DNA of 54,023 nucleotides from an uncultured Prevotellaceae bacterium (GTDB lineage Bacteria; Bacteroidota; Bacteroidia; Bacteroidales; Bacteroidaceae). The notes beneath the pieces are model-generated. The model worked only from the letters and a program-made list of their open reading frames with translations. It searched no databases and was not told where the DNA came from. The stretch spans positions 1 through 54,023 of the forward strand of contig ONWA01000033.1 in the NCBI GenBank assembly GCA_900321425.1, read 5' to 3'. The position numbers and the translations under genes were made by a program. Below, one piece after another: positions 36,082 through 44,194 of this stretch. How positions within the stretch are numbered: position 1 is the first letter of the stretch; the number at the start of each line of letters is the position of its first letter.

Positions 36082-37005
36082 ATGAGCAATCAGAAGCCAC
36101 GCACGATACATGAACAAATCCGCCTGCTCCGTTCAAGAGGCATGACGTTCAGTAATGAAGAGGAAGCCAAGCAATGCTTGGCACACATCAGTTACTTCCG
36201 TCTGAAATACTATTGGACGGATATGAGGGATGAAGAAACAGAGCACGACTTCAAGGAAGGTGCTTTATTTGACGATGTAATTGCCCGATACGACTTTGAC
36301 AGAAGACTACGGCTGATACTCTTTGATGCCATTGAGATTATAGAGGTGGCGCTGAGGGCTAAGATTATCAACCATCTATCACAGGCAAAGGGCAGCGGGC
36401 TTTGGTATTTGGACGCTTCTCTCTTTGAGCGTAATGACTATTATGAGGACTTCGTACTCGACCTCAAATATGAGTTTGACCGTAGCACCGAGCCTTTTGC
36501 TAAAGAATATATTGCAGAGCAACCCAACTGGGATTGTGAGTCGATGGAGGGTGACAATCCTGATGCATGGATGATTCTTGAAGTAGCCACCTTCGGCACA
36601 CTTTCTAAGATGTATAAGAATCTAAAAAGCCAGTTACCTGAACGTGCTACTATTGCCAACGACTTTGGATTGTATTCTGCAAAGGAGTTATCCAGTTGGT
36701 TGGAAGCCATTTCTGTGCTTCGTAACATCATAGCCCATCACTCACGCCTTTGGAATCGAAACCTTGCCAAACAAGTGACTAATCCCAAAGGACATCGTGA
36801 CAAGTGGTTGCTGAATCTATTGACGGACAACCAGAAGAAGAAACCATTTGGAGTGATTTCCGCCATGATCTATCTTTGCAATGCAGTATATCCAGAGAAC
36901 CACATAAAGGATAAACTGCTTACCTTAATTGACAACAGTCCCAACATACCTTATTATAAATATGGTTTTGTAGGTGACTGGCGCAAGGAGCCGATATGGC
37001 GGTAA
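36082..37005 (+). CDS. Abi_2-family (AbiD/AbiF-like) HEPN abortive-infection protein
   Basis: A 307-residue soluble protein. The N-terminal segment (TIHEQIRLLRSRGMTFSNEE, then ISYFRLKYYW) and the central FDRRLRLILFDAIEIIEVAL are typical of Abi_2 proteins. The hallmark RNIIAHHSRLWNR gives the HEPN ribonuclease motif R-x4-H at Arg214-His219. Members act in phage defence by cleaving RNA and halting growth. The ATG at 36082 follows the RNA hairpin; a longer frame upstream runs through the promoter and is rejected. It has no protein partner in the same direction, so an RNA antitoxin is attractive. It is divergent from the BspA/WG cluster and lies inside the accessory block. Confidence 0.92.
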   Translation: MSNQKPRTIHEQIRLLRSRGMTFSNEEEAKQCLAHISYFRLKYYWTDMRDEETEHDFKEGALFDDVIARYDFDRRLRLILFDAIEIIEVALRAKIINHLSQAKGSGLWYLDASLFERNDYYEDFVLDLKYEFDRSTEPFAKEYIAEQPNWDCESMEGDNPDAWMILEVATFGTLSKMYKNLKSQLPERATIANDFGLYSAKELSSWLEAISVLRNIIAHHSRLWNRNLAKQVTNPKGHRDKWLLNLLTDNQKKKPFGVISAMIYLCNAVYPENHIKDKLLTLIDNSPNIPYYKYGFVGDWRKEPIWR

Positions 37006-37067
37006 GCACCGCCGTAAAATTGTGTGTATAAGATTTGGCGGTTTCAAATAAAAGCATTACCTTTTCC

Positions 37068-37268
37068 CCCGACAATGAGCCATTCTTGAGACCCTTCGGG
37101 AACAAGCGAGCAGAGCTCGAGCGGAAACAGGCCGGTGGCTCAGTGTCGGGAGTTCTTGCGTCCCTTTGGTAGCAAGTGCCAGAGGCGATGACTTTGATAA
37201 GCAAATCACGACAGAATGAGGAAATGAGTAATCGGCTTGCCGCTTGCTACTGAAAGGACGCAAGAACC
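37068..37268. other. two adjacent strong inverted repeats, possible structured RNA or mobile-element remnant
   Basis: The first repeat pairs 37068-37082 with 37136-37150 (14 of 15) and encloses two small hairpins (CTTG-CCC/GGG-CAAG and CGAGC-AGA-GCTCG), like a branched fold. The second pairs GTTCTTGCGTCC (37152-37163) with GGACGCAAGAAC (37257-37268) perfectly, plus TAGCAAG with CTTGCTA inside. ACCGCC/GGCGGT (37009-37042) sits just before them. No gene is seen in 37006-37330, and I see no promoter box for a transcript. Confidence 0.55.
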
Positions 37269-37272
37269 GTTG

Positions 37273-37286
37273 CCAGTTCGTAACCC
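37273..37286 (+). repeat. right copy of the 14-bp direct repeat
   Basis: CCAGTTCGTAACCC, one base different from 30236-30249. It lies right after the second inverted repeat and before the conserved lipoprotein gene. Confidence 0.3.
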
Positions 37287-37330
37287 AGTTTTTTCTCAAT
37301 CCTCCGAACTGCCTTTATTTACGAAATGTG

Positions 37331-38242
37331 TTATTTTAGCAGTTCAAGGGCTTCGTCAGTCAGGAACGGACGAATCTTGTCATAGCTAATATCGAAGTTG
37401 ACCAACCCTGCTGCATAGGGCGCAATCTCGTACTGTTGGTAGACGAAGGCAAGTCCTTTCTTCGTGAAGTAGGGAGCACCACTAGGCAATGGGATGCGGT
37501 TGACGTCCTCTACACCGATCAGAAGGTCCTTCAGCTGCTCGTCGTCGAGTGCCTCTTCGCCGTTCTCACGGAAATAGGAGCGCACACCCTCCTTGATGAG
37601 GGCTAACAACTGGGGAGACTGGGGATTCTTGAACAGAGTCTGGTTCTTTACCTCAAAAGTCTCCGCCTGGCGGTTGTACTCCGTCTGATAGCCGATACGC
37701 AGACCGTCGCTCTTGCGGAAGGTCTGACCCGCCGATAGTGCGTAGCCGTGGGCACCTCCTGTGTATCCCTCCTGATGACTGATATAGGTGATATACCGAT
37801 CGCTGTTCTCCAACACGTAGGTGTGAAGGGCGAATTCGAAAGTCATATTCCTCATCCCTTCAGCAGCCATCTCCAGCCAGTCTTTCCGCAGACTCTTGTA
37901 GTGCTTGTTGAGGGTTTCGGATACCGCCTTCTGACCATCGGTATAGAGGATGACCTTGGGTTTCCCTTCCTGTGTGGGATTGAAGGCCAATTCCTCGGAG
38001 ATATATTGGCGGATGTTGCTCACTAGTGCTGAGTCACCGCTGACGGGCCAGTCGATGCATACTTTGACAATCGCCATTGAGTCCTCACGATTCAGGGCGA
38101 TGCTGTCGGTTGCAAATACTGCAACGTCGGCTGTCGCTACAGAATCAGCTTGCTCAGCGTTCTCAGTATGTTGCTGAGAAGCACGATGGCCGCACGCTGT
38201 GAGCAGTGCGGCCATCATCATATAAAGAAATGCTCTCGCCAT
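37331..38242 (-). CDS. DUF3298-like lipoprotein (RsiV-type fold)
   Basis: A 303-residue lipoprotein; the lipobox Cys16 is in MARAFLYMMMAALLTACG. The mature part contains a YITYISHQEGYTGGAHGYAL segment with the GGAHG turn and SYDKIRPFLT at the C-terminus, both typical of the DUF4163/DUF3298 domains found in RsiV and in Bacteroidetes lipoproteins. The role is unknown; related domains bind lysozyme in Bacillus. The ATG at 38242 is five bases after the pgk stop; an upstream GTG (38254) would overlap pgk. It is likely cotranscribed with pgk. Confidence 0.82.
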   Translation of the reverse strand: MARAFLYMMMAALLTACGHRASQQHTENAEQADSVATADVAVFATDSIALNREDSMAIVKVCIDWPVSGDSALVSNIRQYISEELAFNPTQEGKPKVILYTDGQKAVSETLNKHYKSLRKDWLEMAAEGMRNMTFEFALHTYVLENSDRYITYISHQEGYTGGAHGYALSAGQTFRKSDGLRIGYQTEYNRQAETFEVKNQTLFKNPQSPQLLALIKEGVRSYFRENGEEALDDEQLKDLLIGVEDVNRIPLPSGAPYFTKKGLAFVYQQYEIAPYAAGLVNFDISYDKIRPFLTDEALELLK

Positions 38243-38246
38243 TGCC

Positions 38247-39518
38247 TTATTCACCCTTGATAGCTGCTACACCTGGAAGCACCTTACCCTCAATAGCCTC
38301 AAGAAGGGCACCGCCACCAGTAGAGATATAGCTTACCTGATCAGCTAGACCGAACTTGTTGACACAAGCTACAGAGTCGCCACCACCAATCAGAGAGAAA
38401 GCACCGTTCTTGGTAGCTTCAGCAATCGCATCGCCGATGGCACGTGAACCAGCGGTAAAGGCGTCGCACTCGAACACACCGGCAGGACCGTTCCACAGGA
38501 TGGTCTTCGCACCCTTGATAGCCTCAGCGAAAGCCTTCTGGCTCTCAGGACCAGCGTCAACACCCTCGAAACCAGCGGGTACCTTGTTGGCAGGACAGTT
38601 GATAATCTCAGCACCAGCCTTTACAGTCATCGTACCGAAGTCGAGACCATTGGTAGCAGTACAGTCAGAACCCAACACGAGCTCTACACCGTTCTTCTTA
38701 GCCAGTTCCTCAACACCTAGCGCAACATCGAGCTTGTCGAGCTCTACGATAGAGTTACCAATCTCACCGTTATGAGCCTTCGCAAAGGTGTAGGTCATAC
38801 CACCACAGAGGATAAGCTTGTCGACCTTACCCAGCAGGTTCTCGATGATACCGATCTTAGAAGACACCTTGGAACCACCCATAATGGCTACGAAAGGACG
38901 CTTGATGTTAGAGAGAACAGCGTCGACAGCCTGTACCTCCTTCTCCATCAGCAAGCCCAGCATCTTGTTGTTGGCATCGAAGTAGTCAGCGATGACAGCA
39001 GTAGAAGCATGCTTACGGTGAGCAGTACCAAAGGCATCCATCACGTAGCAGTCAGCATAAGAAGCGAGAGTCTTGGCAAACTCCTTCTGTCTGGCCTTCA
39101 TCGCCTTCTTTGCCTCGTCGTATTTGGGATCTTCCTTATCGATGCCTACAGGCTTACCTTCCTCCTCAGGATAGAAACGCAGGTTCTCCAGCAACAGAGC
39201 CTCACCCATCTTCAGTGCCTTAGCAGCATCAGCAGCCTTAGCACAATCAGGAGCAAAACCTACGGGAGCACCCAAAGCCTTCTCTACAGCCTCGCGGATC
39301 TGACCCAGTGACTTCTTGGCATCCACCTTTCCCTTGGGTTTACCCATGTGGCTCATGATGATGACTGCACCGCCATCAGCCAGAATCTTCTTCAGGGTGG
39401 GCAGAGCACCACGGATACGGGTGTCGTCAGTAATCTTACCATTCTCGTCCAGGGGTACGTTGAAGTCTACACGTACGATTGCCTTTTTACCGGCAAAGTT
39501 AAATTCATTGATTGTCAT
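38247..39518 (-). CDS. pgk: phosphoglycerate kinase
   Basis: Transfers phosphate between 1,3-bisphosphoglycerate and ADP in glycolysis. It has 423 residues, near the family norm. Signatures are [20 protein letters not shown], the substrate Arg and His region ([10 protein letters not shown]), [27 protein letters not shown], and the nucleotide loop [13 protein letters not shown] with STGGGALLE near the end. It is divergent from queC and followed closely by the DUF3298-like lipoprotein gene. Confidence 0.98.
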   Translation of the reverse strand: MTINEFNFAGKKAIVRVDFNVPLDENGKITDDTRIRGALPTLKKILADGGAVIIMSHMGKPKGKVDAKKSLGQIREAVEKALGAPVGFAPDCAKAADAAKALKMGEALLLENLRFYPEEEGKPVGIDKEDPKYDEAKKAMKARQKEFAKTLASYADCYVMDAFGTAHRKHASTAVIADYFDANNKMLGLLMEKEVQAVDAVLSNIKRPFVAIMGGSKVSSKIGIIENLLGKVDKLILCGGMTYTFAKAHNGEIGNSIVELDKLDVALGVEELAKKNGVELVLGSDCTATNGLDFGTMTVKAGAEIINCPANKVPAGFEGVDAGPESQKAFAEAIKGAKTILWNGPAGVFECDAFTAGSRAIGDAIAEATKNGAFSLIGGGDSVACVNKFGLADQVSYISTGGGALLEAIEGKVLPGVAAIKGE

Positions 39519-39574
39519 ACTCTATATATATTAATAATGTGTATCCTAAATACGCGTTTCCTTTTCTTGCTCCG

Positions 39575-39582
39575 CAAAATTA
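39575..39582 (-). promoter_or_regulatory. -7 box of pgk
   Basis: TAATTTTG on the minus strand, with no well-placed TTG upstream. It implies a leader of about 50 nt. Confidence 0.45.
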
Positions 39583-39664
39583 CTACTTTTCGTTGAGATA
39601 TGTAAACAACCGACTGATAATTTAGCGTTTTTTTGCTAGAAAGCTGATGAAATGCAAGGCGGAG

Positions 39665-39697
39665 TTTGCAATATGTACGAGAAAATTTGTAACTTTG
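39665..39697 (+). promoter_or_regulatory. promoter of queC
   Basis: TTTG (39665-39668) lies 21 bases before TAACTTTG (39690-39697). The predicted start falls on or next to the ATG at 39703, so the mRNA may be leaderless. Confidence 0.65.
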
Positions 39698-39702
39698 CAC
39701 CC

Positions 39703-40362
39703 ATGATGAAGAAAGATACTGTTTTGATATTGAGCGGAGGTATGGACAGTGTGACCCTACTCTACGATAGTAAAGACCGTGTGGCCTTGGCACTGACATT
39801 CGATTATGGAAGTAATCATAATGCGCGTGAGATTGCCTTTGCCCGTCTGCATTGTGAACGACTGGGCATAGAACATATCATCATTCCCCTTGACTTTATG
39901 GCCAAGTATTTCAAGAGTTCGCTGCTCGAAGGGGCTGATGCTATCCCTGAGGGATCGTATGCTGACGAGAATATGAAGTCGACGGTGGTGCCTTTCAGAA
40001 ACGGCATTATGCTCTCCATTGCCGTAGGAATGGCGGAGAGTAGGGGACTGCAGTATGTCATGATGGCGAACCATAGTGGTGATCATGAGATCTATCCTGA
40101 TTGTACTCCTGAGTTTGTCGAGGCATTTAACCAAACGGCGATGGCCGGTACCTATGTCCGTGTGGAACTGCTCTCTCCCTTTGTGGGAATGACCAAGACA
40201 CAGATAGCGATGCGTGGAAAAGAACTGGGTATCGACTATCGGGAGACGTGGAGCTGCTATAAGGGTGGCGAGCACCACTGTGGTAAATGTGGTACCTGTG
40301 TGGAGCGCAAGGAGGCTTTGGCAGGGGCAGGAATCAAAGATCCCACCATTTACGAGGAATGA
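39703..40362 (+). CDS. queC: 7-cyano-7-deazaguanine synthase
   Basis: Converts 7-carboxy-7-deazaguanine to preQ0 with ATP and ammonia, for queuosine in tRNA. About 219 residues. The PP-loop LSGGMDS near the start binds ATP, and the C-terminal CYKGGEHHCGKCGTC supplies four zinc-binding Cys. VVPFRNGIMLSIAVGMAES and NHSGDHEIYPDC are typical QueC segments. Start at 39703 or the following ATG at 39706; upstream ATGs lie before the promoter box. No other queuosine genes are in the window. Confidence 0.96.
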   Translation: MMKKDTVLILSGGMDSVTLLYDSKDRVALALTFDYGSNHNAREIAFARLHCERLGIEHIIIPLDFMAKYFKSSLLEGADAIPEGSYADENMKSTVVPFRNGIMLSIAVGMAESRGLQYVMMANHSGDHEIYPDCTPEFVEAFNQTAMAGTYVRVELLSPFVGMTKTQIAMRGKELGIDYRETWSCYKGGEHHCGKCGTCVERKEALAGAGIKDPTIYEE

Positions 40363-40404
40363 TGGGATCGGTATTGTTATCAGAAAGATTTTACTAGAAA
40401 AGAA

Positions 40405-41463
40405 TCAGTCGGCCGACTCAAACTCCTCCAAGAAACGGGTATCGTTCTCGGAGAACAGACGGAGGTCGCTGACACGGTATTTCAAGTTGGTGATGCGCTC
40501 AACACCCATACCAAAGGCGTAACCGCTATAGATGGATGAGTCGATGCCACACTGCTCAAGCACATTGGGGTCGACCATACCACAGCCCAGAATTTCTACC
40601 CAGCCAGTGTGTTTGCAGAAACCACAACCCTCACCGCCACAGATGAAACAACTGATGTCCATCTCGGCAGAAGGCTCTGTGAAGGGGAAGTAACTGGGAC
40701 GAAGACGGATCTTCGTATCGGCACCAAACATCTCACGAGCAAAAGAGAGTAATACCTGCTTCAGATCGGTGAAAGACACATTTTTGTCGATATACAGTCC
40801 TTCTACCTGATGGAAGAAACAATGGGCACGAGCGGTGATAGCTTCATTGCGATACACGCGTCCAGGACAAATCACACGGATGGGTTCTGTGAGTTTGCCG
40901 TCCTCGGTGTGCATATGCTCCATCACACGAGCCTGCACACTGGAGGTGTGTGAACGTAACAGGATATTTTTCGTCACATCATTGGGGTGCTGGGAAACGA
41001 AGAACGTGTCCTGCATATCGCGAGCAGGATGGTCGGCAGCGAAGTTCATCTTCGTGAACACGTGGAGATCATCCTCTACCTCAGGACCATCGGCCAGCAC
41101 AAAACCCATACGGGAGAAGATATCGATAATCTCATTGGTCACAATCGTCAGCGGATGACGAGTACCCAGGCCGATGGGATAAGGTGTGCGCGTCAAGTCA
41201 AGGGCTTCGTCGCCAGACTCCTGTGTCTGACATTCCTCACGCAACTGGTTGATGCGCTCAGTAGCGAGGGTCTTCAACTCGTTGATCTTCATACCCACCG
41301 TCTTCTTCTGGTCGGCAGCCACTGTACGGAAATCATTCATCAGGGCAGTAATCTCACCTTTCTTGCTGAGATATTTCAAACGCAACTGCTCCACCTCTTC
41401 GGCATTCTTAGCGCTCAAAGTCTGTACTTCTTTGAGAAGCTGATCTATTTTGTCTAATATCAT
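40405..41463 (-). CDS. pheS: phenylalanine-tRNA ligase alpha subunit
   Basis: The catalytic alpha subunit, 352 residues. An N-terminal coiled coil (1-85) binds tRNA; the class II core follows, with HPLTIVTNEIIDIF, FFVSQHP, VYRNEAITARAHCFFHQVEG (motif 2), RLRPSYFPFTEPSAE, and GYAFGMGVERITNLKY (motif 3). An insertion at about 271-285 holds four Cys (CFICGGEGCGFC), which may bind zinc; it is absent from the E. coli enzyme as I know it. pheT is not adjacent. It converges on queC, with 42 bases between them. Confidence 0.97.
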   Translation of the reverse strand: MILDKIDQLLKEVQTLSAKNAEEVEQLRLKYLSKKGEITALMNDFRTVAADQKKTVGMKINELKTLATERINQLREECQTQESGDEALDLTRTPYPIGLGTRHPLTIVTNEIIDIFSRMGFVLADGPEVEDDLHVFTKMNFAADHPARDMQDTFFVSQHPNDVTKNILLRSHTSSVQARVMEHMHTEDGKLTEPIRVICPGRVYRNEAITARAHCFFHQVEGLYIDKNVSFTDLKQVLLSFAREMFGADTKIRLRPSYFPFTEPSAEMDISCFICGGEGCGFCKHTGWVEILGCGMVDPNVLEQCGIDSSIYSGYAFGMGVERITNLKYRVSDLRLFSENDTRFLEEFESAD

Positions 41464-41483
41464 GATTTTTTAATTTTTCCGTG

Positions 41484-41491
41484 CAAAGGTA
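41484..41491 (-). promoter_or_regulatory. -7 box of pheS
   Basis: TACCTTTG on the minus strand, 20 bases before the pheS ATG. No clear TTG at -33. Confidence 0.5.
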
Positions 41492-41534
41492 ATATTTTTT
41501 GTAGAAATATGTGCATAATCTGAAAAAATAGTTG

Positions 41535-41542
41535 TACTTTTG
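41535..41542 (+). promoter_or_regulatory. -7 box of the DUF4348-like/murB operon
   Basis: TACTTTTG matches the consensus; the -33 box is weak. Transcription near 41549 gives a leader of about 34 nt to the ATG at 41583, so the frame extending up to 41532 is not used. Confidence 0.5.
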
Positions 41543-41582
41543 CCAAAATTTACAATTGTACGTACTTTGTCATCTGTGTGAC

Positions 41583-42392
41583 ATGAAGAAAATTTTGATC
41601 GCTTTTTGCGCATCAGTGCTATTGATGTTCTCCTGTCAGGGGAACTACTTTGGAAAGGCCGACGACTTCGCTACCGACACTGTCGATAGTGTGAAGACGG
41701 ATACGGAAGAGACTATCCCATTGGCTGCCGATGAGCTGTTTGACGATTTCTTCTTTAATTTTATCGCCAACCGTAAACTGCAGTTGAGTCGCATCGATTT
41801 TCCAGTGAAGGTCTATCAGGGACGTAAAGTGGATTCTATTCGTCAGCGTAAATGGAAGATGGATTCTTTCTTCATGAAACAAGGGTATTATACACTGATG
41901 TTCAACAGTCGACGGGAAATGACGGCTATGAAGGATACGGCCGTCAATAAAGCCATCGTGGAGAAAATCTATCTGGACAAGGCGCTTGTCAAACAGTTCT
42001 ACTTCGAACGTGAACGGGGACTGTGGAGCCTGAAGAAGATACGTCATACGCTGTTGCGCGAGAATACAAATGCCTCGTTCCTGTATTTCTATCGTAGTTT
42101 TGCAAACGACACCGCATTCCAACTGAAGAGCTTGTGCAATCCAGTGAGGTTTGTTGGACCCGATCCTGATGATGAGTTCAGTCAGATGGAGGGAATGATT
42201 GCGAAAGATACGTGGCTCGCTTTTGCGCCAGAGTTACCCTCAAAGATGCTTTATAATATCGTGTATGGCACAGACCAGAAGGTGGGTGACTGGAAGATAT
42301 TTGTTGTGCGCGGCATCGCTAACGGTCTTGAGATGGAACTGATGTTCAGACGTCTGAACGGCAAATGGCATCTTTATAAGTTAACAACGTGA
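41583..42392 (+). CDS. DUF4348-like lipoprotein
   Basis: A 269-residue lipoprotein with Cys18 in its lipobox (LLMFSCQG). An acidic linker (DTVDSVKTDTEETI) precedes the domain DELFDDFFFNFIANRKLQLS, then RIDFPVKVYQ and the C-terminal FRRLNGKWHLYKL, which I associate with the Bacteroidetes family DUF4348. Function unknown; likely periplasmic side or outer membrane. Its stop overlaps the murB start by one base (TGATG), so the two are coupled. Confidence 0.82.
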   Translation: MKKILIAFCASVLLMFSCQGNYFGKADDFATDTVDSVKTDTEETIPLAADELFDDFFFNFIANRKLQLSRIDFPVKVYQGRKVDSIRQRKWKMDSFFMKQGYYTLMFNSRREMTAMKDTAVNKAIVEKIYLDKALVKQFYFERERGLWSLKKIRHTLLRENTNASFLYFYRSFANDTAFQLKSLCNPVRFVGPDPDDEFSQMEGMIAKDTWLAFAPELPSKMLYNIVYGTDQKVGDWKIFVVRGIANGLEMELMFRRLNGKWHLYKLTT

Positions 42393-43408
42393 TGAGAGAT
42401 TTCCACGATTATAATCTGTTGGCCCATAACACTTTTGGGATAGAGGCACTCTGTCGTCGTTTCGTGGAATTTGACACGGTAGACGAGCTACAACAGTTGG
42501 TGCGAAGTCTACAGAAAGAGGATTTCCCTTTATTGCTGTTGGGAGGCGGTAGTAATTTGTTGCTGACAGCCGACTATCCCGCTACGGTGCTGCATTCTGC
42601 CATCAAGGGAATGACACATCAGGAGGAGGACGATTGCGTGCTCCTTCGTGTGGGCAGTGGTGAGGTGTGGGACGAAGTCGTCGCTGCCTGTGTTGCTCAG
42701 GGCTGGTATGGTGCGGAGAACTTATCGCTGATACCAGGTGAAGTAGGAGCCAGTGCTGTACAGAATATCGGTGCCTATGGAACGGAGGTGAAGGATTTGA
42801 TTGTCGTCGTCGAAGCTGTGGAGATTGCTACTGGTGAGATTGTCCGTTTCTCGAATGCTGACTGTGCCTATGCCTATCGGCAGAGTCGGTTTAAGCAGGA
42901 CTGGAAGAATCGTTTTGTGATTACATATGTCACCTATCGGTTATCAAAGAAGTTTGAGCCTCGTCTCGACTATGGTAATATTCGTATGGAATTGGAGAAA
43001 AAAGGAATCGGCCATCCTACTGCCCAGGAGTTGCGTGATACGATTATCGAGATACGCGAAGCCAAACTGCCTGACCCCAAGATAGAGGGTAATGGTGGTA
43101 GTTTCTTTATGAATCCTATCGTGACAAGACAACGGTTTGAACTGCTGTTGAAACGCTATCCCCAAATGCCTCATTATTTTATTGATGAGAAGCACGAGAA
43201 GATTCCTGCAGGATGGATGATCGACCAGTGCGGATGGAAAGGACGTTCGTTGGGTAGGGCTGGAGTGCACGACAAACAGGCGTTGGTGCTCGTAAATCGT
43301 GGAGGCGCCACAGGACAGGAAATCGTTGATCTCTGCCACGTCATCCAACAAGATGTGAAGACCACTTTTGGTATTGATATAGAGCCAGAAGTGAATATAC
43401 TTCCGTAG
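42392..43408 (+). CDS. murB: UDP-N-acetylenolpyruvoylglucosamine reductase
   Basis: Reduces UDP-GlcNAc-enolpyruvate to UDP-MurNAc for peptidoglycan, using NADPH and FAD. 338 residues, type I (E. coli-like). FAD-binding LLLLGGGSNLLLT and LSLIPGEVGASAVQNIGAYG, YRQSRFK with the catalytic-loop Tyr, GGSFFMNP with the catalytic Ser, and EPEVNIL with the C-terminal Glu are all present. The ATG at 42392 is preferred to a GTG one codon earlier. Confidence 0.97.
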   Translation: MRDFHDYNLLAHNTFGIEALCRRFVEFDTVDELQQLVRSLQKEDFPLLLLGGGSNLLLTADYPATVLHSAIKGMTHQEEDDCVLLRVGSGEVWDEVVAACVAQGWYGAENLSLIPGEVGASAVQNIGAYGTEVKDLIVVVEAVEIATGEIVRFSNADCAYAYRQSRFKQDWKNRFVITYVTYRLSKKFEPRLDYGNIRMELEKKGIGHPTAQELRDTIIEIREAKLPDPKIEGNGGSFFMNPIVTRQRFELLLKRYPQMPHYFIDEKHEKIPAGWMIDQCGWKGRSLGRAGVHDKQALVLVNRGGATGQEIVDLCHVIQQDVKTTFGIDIEPEVNILP

Positions 43409-43456
43409 ACTTTTGTTAATAATTGTTATAAATCAAACGTTTTTTGGAGAAAAACT

Positions 43457-43487
43457 TGCACTGTATGATGAAAAATCGTACATTTGC
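43457..43487 (+). promoter_or_regulatory. promoter of a small RNA after murB
   Basis: TTG (43457-43459) lies 20 bases before TACATTTG (43480-43487), a full consensus match, though no rightward gene follows before the terminator at 43530. Confidence 0.7.
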
Positions 43488-43493
43488 AATGTG

Positions 43494-43554
43494 TTTTTCA
43501 TAGTATTAGATTTAAGGTTAACAATTTTGGAGTACAGCGGTACTCCTTTTTTTA
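43494..43554 (+). ncRNA. candidate small RNA of about 60 nt
   Basis: From the predicted start (about 43494) to the T run (43548-43554) is about 60 nt. It ends in a perfect terminator: GGAGTAC (43530-43536), AGCG loop, GTACTCC (43541-43547), seven Ts. The only start codon nearby gives a four-codon frame. The region is convergent to the gene ending at 43559. The terminator may also end murB transcripts. Confidence 0.6.
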
Positions 43555-43558
43555 TGCC

Positions 43559-43834
43559 TTATCTCTTCTTGTCTTTCTTCCCAAAAAATATCCGGTAAGA
43601 CTTCATCAGTTTGCGTGCCATGAGGAAAATGTCGATGGCTGTGATGCTATTGGCAATAATACCTCCGATAAACTCACTCTTACTACTATCTTCCCGTTTG
43701 ATGAACAACTGATTCCATAAAGATGTGAATTTCTCGTTATCTGTTTGCAGCTCATCCAACAGGCTGTCTTTACGTTCACGGATTTCCTCCAATGTACGGT
43801 AGTGGGGGGTAGGGTGCTTCTTAACTGGTAACAT
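43559..43834 (-). CDS. small basic envelope-associated protein of unknown function
   Basis: A 91-residue protein, MLPVKKHPTPHYRTLEEIRE at its start. A charged helix (ERKDSLLDELQTDNEKF) is followed by a mildly hydrophobic stretch (FIGGIIANSITAIDIFLMAR) that may lie at the membrane, then a basic tail (FFGKKDKKR). Three bases separate it from the holin-X-like gene upstream, which itself follows a YtxH gene; this trio is probably one envelope-related operon. Family not recognised. Confidence 0.75.
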   Translation of the reverse strand: MLPVKKHPTPHYRTLEEIRERKDSLLDELQTDNEKFTSLWNQLFIKREDSSKSEFIGGIIANSITAIDIFLMARKLMKSYRIFFGKKDKKR

Positions 43835-43837
43835 ATA

Positions 43838-44188
43838 CTATTTACTAAGAAGTAATTCTGCTAAGAAATGGACAAGGGGACGCTCAATCAACGGTCGGCG
43901 GAAGATGAGGAGCAGCACAAAGATGAGCACGTGAATGATGCCCATGATGAGGAACGCCTTTATAATTCCTACGTAGAGAGAGAGCCAGAAGCTGATGGCC
44001 AACGAGAAAAATAGGACCACAGCAACGATAATAAGAAAGAAAGTGATAGCCAAGGCGATGGCTTTAATCAGGCGCACCATCTTGTCTATCACATCGAGCT
44101 TCACGTATTCCATTTGAAGCCCCAGATAGTGTTTTAGCACTTCAATGAGTTGTGCTATCGTCTCTACATTCTTGTCGCTCGACAGCAT
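43838..44188 (-). CDS. holin-X/DUF1469-like membrane protein
   Basis: A 116-residue protein with an N-terminal amphipathic helix (NVETIAQLIEVLKHYLGLQM) and two long hydrophobic helices (about 42-65 and 75-97), the layout of the actinobacterial holin-X (phage-holin superfamily III) family also common in Bacteroidetes. Despite the name these proteins are usually chromosomal membrane proteins with no proven holin activity. It lies between a YtxH gene (6 bases) and the 91-residue protein gene (3 bases). Confidence 0.8.
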   Translation of the reverse strand: MLSSDKNVETIAQLIEVLKHYLGLQMEYVKLDVIDKMVRLIKAIALAITFFLIIVAVVLFFSLAISFWLSLYVGIIKAFLIMGIIHVLIFVLLLIFRRPLIERPLVHFLAELLLSK

Positions 44189-44194
44189 AACCGT

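Noticed and set aside
37057-37299. 80-codon leftward frame over the inverted repeats
   Set aside because: Its composition reflects the repeats, it has no promoter, and alternative frames look equally plausible.
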